Assembly (NCBI GenBank): GCA_001970855.1
Contig: LSSN01000142.1
Span: 1 to 64,000, forward strand
Reading direction: 5' to 3'
DNA: 64,000 bases
Origin: Smittium culicis
Taxonomy: Eukaryota > Kickxellomycota > Harpellomycetes > Harpellales > Legeriomycetaceae
The translations under genes and the position numbers were made by a program. The notes under the pieces are model-generated. The model did no database searches, was not told where the DNA came from, and saw only the letters and a program-made list of their open reading frames with translations. The first letter of the stretch is position 1. Every line of letters begins with the position of its first letter. Below are positions 49,701-62,511 of the stretch, piece by piece.

Positions 49701-52700
49701 TTGCTGAAGTATCCTACATTATACTTATATAATTTTTTTGATATTATTTATAATACACTAAGCATTTATATTCAAGATATTATTAAAAGATCGCTAAAAT
49801 CAAATTTTAATCATTTTTTTAAATTATTTCTACTAATTTTAATAGCTTTAGCTGTTAAAAGAGTTTTTTATAAAATTATATACTATATAAAATAATATAT
49901 TGATTAAATATGCGCGTCCGGTAAACAAAAAAATTGTAAAATATAAAATTTTCACATCTCTGATTATATAAATCCCATTTATAATCGAATATACTTCTTT
50001 TAATTCTTTATGTCTAAGATGAAATTATAATTTAGAATAAAATAGCAATTTTATAAGATTAATTAGAATAAATAAACCAGTTCATTTAATAAAATAGTAA
50101 TTTAAATACCATACTATAATAAGAGTAAAGATAGCCATATAAAGTATTATAAAGAGATATGTTATTAAATTATAAAATTATATCTAAGTCAAAGTAAGTA
50201 TTATGTAGTTATATGATAAAAAAATTAAATTTTTATAACCCAAAAAAAATGTTAAAATCGTGTTCCAATAATGGTAATAGACTCATATAATTGTTACAGC
50301 CCAATCATATCGGACTTGGAATAATTATCTTAATTAAAATTCTGTAAATATACAATTGAAATAAATTATATTATATTATCTGTTTAGAAAATTTTTAATT
50401 CAAAAAATATATATAATATTGAATTTAGAATATTCACTCGTTGAAAATTTACCTATAGAATCGATTCTTTAAAGGATACAATTCATTTTTTTTTATAAAA
50501 AAAGCGCTTTTAAAAGAAAAATAAAACCTTTCAGCAGATAATAAACTAAAATTTAATTTAAAATTCCATATTTTTATAATTTAAAAAGCATAAATTAATA
50601 ACTATCAAATCTGAATTTAGCATTAATATAGATCATTATTCGTGTAATTTAGGTAAATATTCGATGTTTTTGATCTGTAATTTTTATTGTTTGATAAAAA
50701 ACAATTATATAATAACTCAAATGTTTTTAATTATTTTATTTTTTTAAAGCGGGGAAAATAAAAATATCTACACAAAATATCAATCCTTTTTTTGATACGA
50801 ATTACTCGATTCTATGAATAGCTGAAATTTTAGTCTTAACACACGTTATTTGATATTATATTCAATATTTAATACACACTATTTCAATATTATTCTCAGT
50901 TTTCAGAAAATTCAAGTATTCCCAGAGCTTTTTTTAATTAAAACAAAAAATCCTCATAAATAAAAAATATTTACAGATGTTTATAAACTAGCGTATATAG
51001 TATTTGATTTGAATGACAGGAATAATAATATTAGAAGAGTTACTTTGACTATTGAAGATCTTGAATACAACTCATTCAATGTTATAATCTTAAAGCTAAT
51101 GTGAATCAAAATTACCTAGGCTAATAATGAAGAGTTATTTCTCTGAATTAATTCTGATTTCATATGAGTATTCCCTTACTTAAATTATAAATATAGCTCA
51201 AAAATATGAATTAAATATGGGTATATTTTATTAATGAGCTATTTGAAAATATATTATTCGAGATTAGATTAATTTTTACGATATATTATCTGATTTAAAT
51301 AAAACCAAAGTAAATTTAATTATGCTTTATAGGAATTATAAAACTGTATCAATTTTTCCTCAGTCCAATTTTGATAGTTTTTTGAAATTTTATTAAAAAT
51401 TTTATGAGAATCTTTTATTAAGAGTTATTTATCTTTGGCCTAACTTATAGATTTAATAAATCACTCACAAGTTGAATTGAAGTATTGATTCTATGATTAA
51501 GATCCTCAATCTATTTAAATAAGTTTTTTGATATTGATAGTGAATTATTTTTTTCAAATCTAGAAAACTAGAAAATAGTTAAAAAATAAATCATCTCAGC
51601 TATTATAGCAGCCTTTATATTTCAAATATTACTAAAATTTCTATATATTAATTTCTATTATTTTTGTTCATATTTTTTTTGTAAAAGTTAGGTTATTTAA
51701 ACTATTAATGACCATAATATATGAGAAATTCAAAATAAGTTGGAAAAAATATTGAGTAGAATTAAAAATGTTAAAAGTTTAATTTCAAAAAAATGATTTT
51801 GTATCGATAAAAGGCTGTAAAATTTTTTGAAAAACTTTAAATATTCTAGTAAATCAATAGACAATTAATAACTAAAAATTCTTTTTTTTTACAATAAATA
51901 CTATTAAATCATAATGAAAGTAGAAAATAATAGTTAATAATTTAAAATCAGATTAAATATATGAAACTATTGGAAAAAACTATTTATTTTTTATCGCGTC
52001 TGTATAATTTTCAAATTTTAATTGTTTATCAAGATTATATTTAAATCGCCGATTTATAGTGTTAAAAAATAAATTAAAGTTAACCAATTAAATATACGAT
52101 CATAAATAAGATATATTAACAGATTATAATTTATTCTGCATATGTAGAATAATTCAGACTAATAATGCATTGCGTGCTGTGAATGACACTATCAAAGTAC
52201 AAAATTCTCCAAAACAAAAGGTAATAGACTCGTATTATCTTTTCAGTGATTTTATATATTATAATGATATTAATATTGTTTTTTCATTTATCTGTATTTA
52301 AATTATTTATATCAAATAAAATGATACGTATATAGCAAAATAAAAGCAATAATAATGCAGAATAAAATTTGAGAATAGCCATAAAAAATCATTTTATATC
52401 CCATTTTTTTAAATAATTTATATTCAATTTTCAGCCTTTAAATATGTAAATTATAATAAAGGTAATAAAATTGGTAAAATTTAATACAATAAGAATTTTC
52501 GAAAATAAAATAAAAATAATTAATTACCTAAAACAACTTGAAGTTATGATACGTGATAGATCTCAAGTATTAATTTTAAATATGCAGGAATAAATAAAGG
52601 TTGTCGTTTGATTATAATTAGTCGCATTAGATAAAATAAATTAATGGTTTATAATAAAAAAATATCTAAAATACTATTTAAAAAAAATGTTAGATAAATT

Positions 52701-55407
52701 CTCTGATTTTATAATAAATAGATAATTGAACTTCATTATATATTTATTAATATCATATCACGGTAGAAAAATATACCAATATTTCCGAGGCAGTTTGAAT
52801 ATTTTAACATTTTCTGACAGGAGAAAAAAATTGTATAAAAAATAACTTTCAATATAATAATAATATAAAATCGATATATATATATATATAATAAATAAAA
52901 CCAAAAATAGGATAAATTGAGTACTTTTAGCATATGAATCATTTTTTATAGTTACTAAATTTAGAAGGGCAATTAAAAATTCAAATCACATAGTGATTTT
53001 AGTTTTGTAAAATTATTTTTCAATACTAAACTATTAAAAAGCAAATTTATAACAGATAAAAATATTTACAACTTAATTCTAATGATGAATTTTCTATAAC
53101 AATATTTATAATGGAATATTTTATAAATTAAGACTAAAAATTAGTTTGTTTTATCAACTAAATTATTACATATTTAGAGATATAAAAAAATAGTGATAAA
53201 TAAAATCATTATAATAACATATTATAACATAAAATAAAATAAAATAAAATTTTAATTTTCAGTACAACAATTAGGATTTGATGTGGATCTGAAATATAAA
53301 ATTAGTGAGATATTTTATTTCCTATGACTTTCAAGGTTATTTTTTCCTATTATGATTTAATTTAACCTTTAAAATACAATATCCGTCAATAATGTTTTTT
53401 TTCGTTGATATGATTACTTATTTACGATTTATTTAATTTTTAGCATTTCAAAAAGATTTAGTACTTGAAAATTAGTTGTATTATTTATATTTTATTGCTC
53501 TAAAAAGGTTATATTTTTATCTTTTAACGAATTAATGTATCTGAAGAAAAAATTTTTACCAGAATGTTATCTGTGCTAAGAAAATATTTAAAAAATTTAC
53601 AATTTGGAATTAGTAACTCAAAAATTCCGAAATATGGATTGCTTTCTTTGCTAAAAACTACTAACTGACTATTTCAATCTGTCCTATAATTCAGAGTAAA
53701 ATTTTTTTATGTTTTTTTAAAATCCAATAATCATTTTTTTGTGATAGAAAAATTTTAAACTTTAAAAATATTATGTCAATATTAAGAAAAAAATTTTATC
53801 ACGTGGAAAATATTTATAATTTTTTGGAATACGTTCATTAAAATTTTTAAATAACATATTCTGGGTTAGATTGATTGTGCTATTTGAAAAATGATAAAAA
53901 TTTACACAGAAAATAGTGAATTGTACTTGTACAAATGAATTCAATTCTAACTAAAAAAATCGATTATAAAAATGATATTTATAATCCGAAAAATAAATTA
54001 TTATAATTCTATTTCAAGATTTTTTTTTTATTTAATTTTAAAAGTATATATTTGATAAAGTTTAATTATGTTTACTAAAAAAAATTAAAGATGCTTCTAA
54101 TTATTTTAATAATTAAAAATCGTTAATTTGAAAATGAATGATTATTTGTGAGGTTATTAGAGGGAAAATAACAAACATTAATTTAATATATATTCAAAAC
54201 GTGGATTAGGTTTAGATATTGGATATATCATTTAATTAATAGTGAATTAGATTCTAATAGGTATGAAAATATAAGTAAATATGATTTTAATGATTAATTT
54301 AATATAAGTATTTCTTTTCATCGAAATAAAATACAATATTCTTATATGAAGAGGATATGCTACTAGTTTATCTCAAAAAATAAAACTTTTACTTGTGATA
54401 TAAGGTAGTATTATTAATAGATTAAAAAATAGTTTATAAAAACGAGCAAAAATTCGCTAATTAAATAATTTTTTTTTTTAATATTTATAATTTTATTAAA
54501 CTTCTGTTCGGAATTAAGATACCTAAAAAAAGAGAAAATATCAGATAATATAATAAATTAAAAAAAAAGAAAATTTTTTTTTACAATTTTTAGTCTATAT
54601 TAAAAATACAGTATTAATTATTCATAAGAACAGCTACAATTTGCAAAGTATATAAATATTAAAACGAGGTATAATATAGCCTCTTTAATAAGAGTAACAT
54701 AGACAAATTTGAACTGTATGTAAAGTTTTATATTTAAAAAGCGAATAATTAAAAAATGATCAATGAATAATCAGAATTATAAATCTAAAAAATATTGAGA
54801 GTTATTATAACTCAGCCATATGCTTCTTATTATTGGAAAAAAGTTTTAAAATTAAATAGGTTCTTCTGCGAGAATTAGACTAAATGTAAAAAAAAGAAAA
54901 TAATATGACAATACTAATTTATATGAGAGGGCTTTTTTAAAATAAAACAAAAATTAATTAAAATCAAAATTTCTGAGGCGTTTATTAACAATGTAGTCAA
55001 ATTTGAAATTTAAATTACAATATATTACTTTGAGAGATTATTTTTAGGCAGGAATCTTTTTATGGCAAATATATTTTATGGATATGAGAATTAATTAAAA
55101 TTATCTTTTGTGTCAGATAATTTACTTGATAGTATTTTTTATTAAAATTTGGGAATTATTTGAAATGATAGTTCCTAGACTAAGTTAATAAGAAACTTTT
55201 AATCTTCAAATAATCTCACATATGTTGCGATTTAAACTTAATATATTATCTGAAAATATTTAATTATTTATTGTTGAGGATTGGTCAGATATTAATATTC
55301 AGGATCTATTATGAAATTTGAGACCCATTATTTGTCTAAATGTATTAAGGCGAGTACAACATATAAATTAGGTATAGCTATAATTATAAAATAGCTAGAA
55401 AGGATTA
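46764..55407. other. Large AT-rich gene desert
   Basis: About 8.6 kb without a supported gene. 46764-47760 is somewhat less AT-rich and may hold a decayed sequence I could not identify. The rest consists of A/T runs, a TA run near 52876-52891 and an AAAAT repeat near 53232-53250. An 86-codon + frame at 49635-49895 is hydrophobic and AT-driven. Confidence 0.55.
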
Positions 55408-55411
55408 TTAA

Positions 55412-55599
55412 CCCTTTCCCGTCCAACACTCTTTAAAAAATCAATTTTATGATTCGTTTATAATTTATAAGTGAATCTATTATTAGTTGTTATTTTACAG
55501 TATACCAATATTTCTTAAAGACTCGGAATTAGAGTATTTTAATTGAACGCTGTTGGCTATATTTTGTGGTTCAAAAATAGTCTACCGCCCGTGAAAGGG
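55412..55599. mobile_element. piggyBac-like miniature element (copy B), 188 bp
   Basis: Flanked by TTAA (55408-55411 and 55600-55603). The first 29 bases are identical to copy A at 39441, the length is identical at 188 bp, and it shares the interior block AATTGAACGCTGTTGGCTAT with one change. Ends are CCCTTTC and GAAAGGG. Non-coding. Confidence 0.78.
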
Positions 55600-55603
55600 T
55601 TAA

Positions 55604-56127
55604 AGTGTATAATTTATATTGAAAAAATTACGATAGTGAAATGAGTGTGTAGATTGAGGTATTAAAAAAGCTAGATACAATAACCAACTAGAAAAAGATG
55701 TATATAATTTTTTTTACGAATAATATCATATACTAATATTAGATATAAATTCATGCTTTACATTGGCTGAGATTTAAATGTAACAGAAATAGCAATACTT
55801 TGAAATTAATATACATTCTTTTTAATGGATTAGTAGAGTCAGATTATCTAGTTAGAGTAATAATTGAATTATTATGATAAAAGATATCAATAAGAAAACT
55901 GTATTGCAACGAACAGGAAAATCTAGCTTAGTAGTGGTAATTTAAATGGAAAAACAAACCAACTAAAAAGGGCAGTTTTGTAAAATAGAAAAAGTATTAT
56001 GTGAAGTTTTAAATCAGCCATTTTTGATTCTACAGATGAAAATGCGCTTTTTTTTAATGGCAAATTAAAAAGCACAGTTTTCTATACTCAACCAGTAATA
56101 TAGATGAGTAAACAATCAACAATATTA
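55604..56127. other. AT-rich non-coding region
   Basis: Nothing recognisable between the miniature element and the dynein promoter. Confidence 0.5.
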
Positions 56128-56430
56128 ATTGGCTATGATCCATTGGGTATTTTCTCAGTTCTATTCTTGGAAAGCCAGTAAGTGGAGATTATAAAGTCAT
56201 ATCCAATAATGTGTGGCGATAAGTCTAAAGCGAGCAAATGTGTGTTCAATAGACTGATCAATTCAGCCAATGGACGAAGATAAAAATACCAAAAATATAA
56301 ATCCTGATATATAATTCGGCTGATAATGCGAGAATCGAATATTAGTGGGTATAAGACGGAAAATAGTTAAGCCAGTGGGGGTACTATTTTGACGCAGTAT
56401 ATTAAAATATTGGTAGATTAGTTCAATTGG
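56128..56430 (+). promoter_or_regulatory. CCAAT cluster upstream of the dynein intermediate chain
   Basis: CCAAT at 56203 and 56267 and inverted boxes at 56128, 56142, 56409 and 56426 lie 140-440 bp before the start codon. Confidence 0.5.
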
Positions 56431-56569
56431 AAAATAAGGGAAATTAAAGATATATTGTTTAGTTTAATTTGTGAGCCATTTCTTTTAATACTATTACAAA
56501 ACTCTTTTCAATCCTCATTCCCCCTCGCTTTATTTTATCCGGATACGTCTTGATCACCAGCTTTGTACT

Positions 56570-58837
56570 ATGGACGACAGGAGAGACGAACTCGAGAAGA
56601 AAAGGGCTAAGCTTGCCGAATTAAGGCGCGCCAGGGAAGAGAGGCGTTTAGCTCTCATAAATGCTAAGTCTTCCTCCGCTTCGACTCAAGAAAATTCAAG
56701 ATCCGACCTAGATTCCCTAGTTAACAGCCTCATAGGCTCTAGATCCTCTGAAAAGCCTTCAGCTCCCAGCTCAATAAAAAGCCCCATATTGACAGAAGAA
56801 GTGCCCTCTTTTGAAAAAAATGCATCAGATTCAAAATCTCCCTCTCAATTTCCCCCAAATTCTCCGTCCTCTCAATTTTCATCTTTTCTACCTAGCTCCA
56901 GGATTTCTGAAAGCATACAATCAAAACCACCGACTTTAAAATCTTTTACAACAATCGTTCTTGATCTTCCCCCAAAAGAAAAGGTTGTATACAATAAGAA
57001 TGTTCAGGTATCAACCGAGCCAACTGAACAAGAGATTCTTGAGCTTCAGAAAAACGAAAATCTTTTGACTCAACAGCAGGTCCAAGCAAAAATTACCGAA
57101 GCTATCGAAGCTGAAAATAAAAAACGGATCGAAGAAGAAGCTGAAAGACAAAAATTGCTCCAAGCCCAAAAGGAGTCCGACGAAAAAATCTTAATTCTAA
57201 ATGAAAATGAACAAAGCGTTGTTCTATCTAACAAAAAGTTTATCGACTTTTTTGAAAAAAGTTCTAAGCTCATCGAAAGAGCTCTCGACGAAGACTACGA
57301 TTTCACCGTTGACTACTCTTCCTCAGCCGCTGACAACTTGTAGTTATTAATAATTTTTTAATCATTAGATATACTCTTTTAGCTACATCTTTTTTTTTTG
57401 CTTTAATCATTTTCGCTCTTATCCTATATTTTATTCTCAGGGACACAACTCTTGGGCTCTCAATTAAACCAATACATATTATCAAGCCAGATAATATTTT
57501 CCAAAATCGCTCAGTCACTGATATCTCTTGGTCCTCAAAGGTTTTTTATTTTACTTTATTTTATTGCTTTAAAACTAATTAGTATTTTCATTCAGTTTAT
57601 TGTTTTAAAATTAGTTAATATTTTAATTAATTTGTTTTTCTCTGTTTTCATAGTTTGTTGAGCTTGTAGCTACTAGCTATAACAGAAATATACTTGCACC
57701 CAATGACTCTGACGGCATAGTTGCGATTTGGAATGTAAACCTAAAAAGCCGACCAGAATATACATTCTACTCCCCATCCGATGTTCTTAAAATAACATTT
57801 AACGAGTTTGACCACAATATGGTTATTGGAAGTACTTATTCAGGACAAATAATGGTCTGGGATACTCGTACAAAATTATTCCCTGTACTTAAAACGTTGC
57901 CTGGTGCCCATGGCCATACCCAGCCTGTTTACTCTTTAAAATTAGTAGGAACCAAAAACGCCCACCAGCTCGTAAGTTGCTCTACTGATGGCCAATTTTG
58001 CTCTTGGCAATTGGATATGCTTGCCCAACCCATTGAAACTATTTATTTGACAAACCCAAATCATAGCAGAACTGATGAGGTCGGAGTTACTTGCTTTGAT
58101 TTCGCAGATAATGAAACATCAGCCTTTTATTTAGGCACTCAAGAAGGTGACGTGTTTTCGGCTAATAGATATGATCGTGCAGGAACTAAAGCAGGGCTAG
58201 TTTCATCGGATATTTACAGAGGTCATAGTACTGTGGTTTCAGGGCTACATGTACACCCATTATATGGACCGGTTGACTTTACAGATGTTATTGCAACATC
58301 ATCATTTGACTACACATGTAAAATTTGGAGGCCAAAATCTGTATTAAAAGCTGCTAATCCTAGCTTGATCCTCAACAATAATCTAGATAATGGATCATCA
58401 GTAACAAGCTCCAAAGTCAGCGCGATAATGCCTATCCACACTCTTGATACTTTTGACGACTATGTAAATGATATAAAATGGTCACCAGCTCATCCAGCAG
58501 TTTTAGCTACTGCGGATGGATCAGGAAAGCTAAGCATTTTTAACTTTAATGAAGACACACAGGTAATTTAATATATAAATTACAATCTATATTCAATTTA
58601 ATAATTTATTATAAAATATGGTTTTACTAAAATAAAATATAGGTTCCTATTGTTTCTGAGACCGTTAATGACGGTTCGGCTTTGAGTAAGATATCGTTCA
58701 ATAAGACTGGCAAATTTTTAGCAGCAAGTTCTGTAAATGGATTTACTTCTATATATGATATGGGCGAATTTGCAGCACCAAAACAAGATGATTACAACAA
58801 ATTCTCCAAAACTATAAATTTTCTAACTACAAACTAG
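56570..58837 (+). CDS. Cytoplasmic dynein intermediate chain
   Basis: Exons 56570-57339, 57441-57540, 57654-58562 and 58643-58837 give 657 residues. The N-terminus is a charged helix (R-R-D-E-L-E-K-K-R-A-K-L-A-E-L-R) that in the family binds dynactin p150. A possible LC8 light-chain site is N-V-Q-V-S-T, followed by the roadblock-binding region (F-F-E-K-S-S-K-L-I-E-R-A-L) and D-Y-D-F-T-V-D-Y. The second half is the WD40 propeller that binds the heavy chain, with N-R-S-V-T-D-I-S-W, Y-N-R-N, T-Y-S-G-Q-I-M-V-W-D-T-R and H-P-A-V-L-A-T-A-D-G-S-G. It is the cargo-adaptor subunit of the minus-end microtubule motor. The first two donors (GTAGTT and GTTTTT) are weak; they were chosen because they keep the frame and restore the family sequence. 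Confidence 0.92.
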
Positions 58838-59128
58838 CAACTCTATTTTCTGTTACCACGTTTCGACTTTTTCCATTTGAATTATTTTATCCGTTTCATC
58901 CCATCCCATCCCATTCAATCTATCTTTTTTCCAGTTTATTTCACTTTGTTTATTCAAATAAATTAGCAATTCATTATAGTTCTCTTTCAATTTGATAAAA
59001 AAAATTAAAGTATGCATCTATGTGTCGTGTGTGATATTTAGGGTTGGAATTGATTTCTTTTTCGTTGTTTCATGAAGTTTTTACTTCGGCGGGGAGGAGG
59101 AATTGATTGGTTTTTATACAAGTATATT

Positions 59129-59692
59129 CTATTTTGAGGAATAGTTTATAAACTCGATATCTCCCAATTCATGAAGAGTTTTGATAAAAGGAGAATCATT
59201 CTCGTCAATAAATCCATTTTTGGGGGATTGGCCATCAGGATCTGATGTTTTCCCACAGTATATCGACAGTATACTAGAAACACACTGAGTATCACAATTT
59301 TTTATTTCTAGCGAATTTTGAATATCTAAAATGGTAGATCCTATTCTAGATTCAGAAGGAAGAGTAAAAGAGTCTGAAGATGGATTTAATTTATGATAGT
59401 AATGAACTTGTTTTTCTAACTCGAGGTCACGATTGAAAGGTCTGATTTTTTGGAATAGTATTTGATTTTCTTTATCTAGATAGAAAGACTTTAAGTTATT
59501 TAAGGCCGAAGGGCTTAAACTATTAATCTCATCAATCCTTAATTCCTTTATGTCTGCAGATTTGAGTTCGAATAGCTCTTTGTTAATGACCTCTCTATTT
59601 ATCGGCGATAAAGCGGAAGATATAGTTTTTTTTGAATTTAATTTAGGAATTTTAATGCTTTCATTTATATTTTCTTTATCGTAATCGTTCAT
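59129..59692 (-). CDS. Unknown protein with two KEN boxes
   Basis: A 187-codon minus-strand frame whose stop lies about 290 bp from the convergent dynein gene's stop. I do not recognise the family. Visible features: a KEN box at residues 6-8 in D-K-E-N-I, a second at 74-76 in D-K-E-N-Q, Ser-Pro sites (S29-P30 and S60-P61), an amphipathic F-N-R-D-L-E-L-E-K-Q segment, and an acidic Ser-rich C-terminus. KEN boxes are degrons read by APC/C-Cdh1, so a cell-cycle-regulated protein is conceivable. The coding reality is supported by length in an AT-rich genome, normal codon use like the neighbours and an upstream CCAAT pair (59976 and 60020). Confidence 0.6.
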   Translation of the reverse strand: MNDYDKENINESIKIPKLNSKKTISSALSPINREVINKELFELKSADIKELRIDEINSLSPSALNNLKSFYLDKENQILFQKIRPFNRDLELEKQVHYYHKLNPSSDSFTLPSESRIGSTILDIQNSLEIKNCDTQCVSSILSIYCGKTSDPDGQSPKNGFIDENDSPFIKTLHELGDIEFINYSSK

Positions 59693-60519
59693 GTTTTCTA
59701 ATTAAATTTAGCGAGAGGGGGTAAGGGCAGATATAAGTTTTGTATAATAAAGTATTGTTGAATATGTTGATTATATTTTGTTGCCAGGATGTAATTATAT
59801 TAAATGGAATGTGATTTGTGAAGTGTGCTGCGCTCATTTAATTATTCCGAGGTTATAGAGAAGTTAGCTTTAAAGAGCTTTTATAAACAAAGAAAATATT
59901 GATTAGTAGTCGAGTATTTCTAAAAAAAAATAATAAAATGAATTTAAGCTACAAAAATAAAATTTGAATAGCTATCCAATAATATTTAAAGATGCTTAAA
60001 GTATCCATGGTTCTCGGAGCCAATAGGTTTTGGCGCTATTAATAGGCGGATTTAATGCTAAGTTAATTGTAATGATTTAGGATTTCCCGTGTAATAAATA
60101 AAAAATAGTTATTCTAAAATGTTCTTAGTTGCTGATAACACCAAAAATTATATTTCATAACTAAATTTCTTTTTCGCTTCACCTATTTCATTCATAAGGT
60201 ATTATTAATTACTTTTTGAACTATATTTTTTTACAGATACTTTCAAAAATGTTCAGTTAAAAATATTAAAACAATGTATATATATAAGCTGTTTAGGGTT
60301 TGCTTTTCAGCACTCCACAAATGAATATCATGAAAAGAAATGTATATCTAGAAAGAGTCCTAAGGTAAAACTGGGTATGAAAATTCATAGTAAGAATCAA
60401 TCAAGTTCATATTGCGAGATCGATTATTATTATACTTTAAAGGTAGAATATTAAGCTAAAAAAGATTTAAAATACACTGAACCAAGTCGTTCGAAGAATT
60501 TTTTTTATGTAGAAATAGG
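59693..60519. other. Upstream region of the KEN-box gene, non-coding
   Basis: CCAAT boxes at 59976-59980 and 60020-60024 lie 280-330 bp upstream of the start. Otherwise AT-rich with no gene. Confidence 0.5.
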
Positions 60520-62511
60520 CAACTAAGATGAATCAGGCTGACCAGAATATGTGCGAAACGATTTTATCTCCAGATACCCAAGAATTGGGGCACAATATAG
60601 CTAAAATAAAACTGCCCTTAGGTAATAGAGTTTCAAGGTCGCGGATTATCAGGATATAAAACGGTCATATGCGCCTAGATATACTTCCCACAGACAGAAG
60701 AATTGAAGTGTCTTTTGATAAAAAATTAATTGCCTATTTACGGCACATTTGTTACTGTTTGCGTTTAGAGTGAAGTAAGGTGTAGAACCTTATTTTATTT
60801 GTGAATTTTAAACTCAATTAATGTACACAATATTGGGTCTGAGTGTGAAATTATTCTGAAAGGGCTATATAACGGATATATAGCTCGTTTTTATTTTATC
60901 GATACAATATCTAAGTTTAGCACTCCAAGAACCATACGGATGCGTCAACACTCTATTCGGTGTATATAAATGTTTCTTAAAAATTCGGCGACGGCAATAA
61001 GCCAATTTAATTTTGTGGTTAGGTTATTAGCAGCGAGGTTTGCTGTAGGACTACATTCCTCGAATAGATCTACAACAAGCGAAATATCAATGAACTGCCT
61101 GAAAAAAGATCTAATTAATGCATTATAAAATTTTTTTGTGAGTTGAGAAAAAATTGGTTGACCTGACATATCTTCAGGGTTTGGGGCTAATTTAATAAAT
61201 GTAAATTTTAATAATTTAATGAGAATTAATTAATTTTATTAAAGCGTAAATGACTGGCAATAATTCTAAAATCTGTGGAGCTGAGATTGAATAATTAATC
61301 TCATTTGGGATTCTTCAATATAATTCAGTTCTTTTGAATAGAACTATGTCTGAAACTATGTCTTACGCGCCGTTTGTTGAAAATGATAAATTAATTCGCA
61401 TAATTACCGATATCTTGCGTTTGGAAGAATCGAAGCTGATTCCTGAAACCATCAAGCTCCAAAGTATGATTTTTAAGAACAGAAAATTTACGCTTTTTAT
61501 GTCGGTAATTTTGGTCGATGCTTACAGAAATAGCAGATTGAACACTAAAAGAAATATTAAGTCTGGAAAAAATGCTGTATATTTCCACATTGGAATCGAT
61601 ATTTTAATTTTGACCTTAATACTAAATGAATTATGTTCATTATTTGCTATCAAATTCAATTTCCGTAATGTAAAAGTGTTTAAAATTCATCCCCATTTGA
61701 ATAATAGACATATATTCAAGAGTGATATGATCTCAATAAACCAGTACAACCGTTTTCACACCTTCCTTTTCTGAGGTAGGTAAATGGGTCCACATAATTT
61801 GGACTATAAATCGTGTTCAGCGTTTTGAATTTCTCTTATGAAAGGGATCATTTGAATTGAGTAGTCAACCTGCACCGTTAGCACTCTGTATTTAATACAG
61901 AAAGATCGTTAGAAAATTGTGAGCTAGTATTTATCACTATAAAGTTATATCAAGTCTTTTATTAAATTCCAAGCAGCTCTGAGTAACTTGCTCCACCAAG
62001 TTTTCTCATGTATGACGATATTTCTTATGTTGCTCGAATACACCAAAATCTAACTTCCTTCAATTATCTTGATTTTAGGCTGTAAATAAAAATTCAAAAT
62101 TCTTTGGAGTTGATGAAAAGCTTCACTTTTGACCATTTATATGATCACATATGGGTGTGTAGAACCACATGATTCCTATAAAATTTTCACTGGGGCCCGT
62201 AAATATCTAAATCTGTCGCGTCTTATGAAAAAAAAATAGCCCATTCGAAGGTATAATATGAGTCTTCCAAAACAATAGGCTCATTATTAATAGCTTATTT
62301 ATTATTGCATTCGGCTTTAATTAATTCAATATCACCAGCAAATGAATAAAGAGCTTCAAAATTCTGCAGATCGCCAGAAGGTAAAGTAAAGCAGCTGAAA
62401 TTAAATAGAATTTCAAAATTTTAGATTGCCAGACACCTCAATTTCTTCTGGATAGCTTTAAGATATTTTCTGGAATCGTATTGAAGATCCTAGATCCCAA
62501 TTAGTGGGTTT
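60520..62511 (-). mobile_element. DIRS-type fragment (copy 3), heavily decayed
   Basis: Read on the minus strand. Recombinase N-terminal part at 61169-60945 (S-F-F-R-Q-F-I-D-I-S-L-V-V then K-L-N-W-L-I-A-V-A-E-F-L-R) and recombinase C-terminal part around 60700-60540, by alignment with 62880-63030. A segment at 61588-61391 corresponds to the RNase H tail region (K-K-R-K-F-S-V-L-K-N-H-T-L-E-L-D). Sequence from 61800 to 62511 is probably older RNase H and reverse transcriptase but is barely recognisable. No terminal repeat was found at the 60.5-kb side. The other side abuts copy 4. Confidence 0.6.

Noticed and set aside
49635..49895. 86-codon + frame in the gene desert
   Set aside because: Hydrophobic A/T-coded residues only; expected by chance in this composition.
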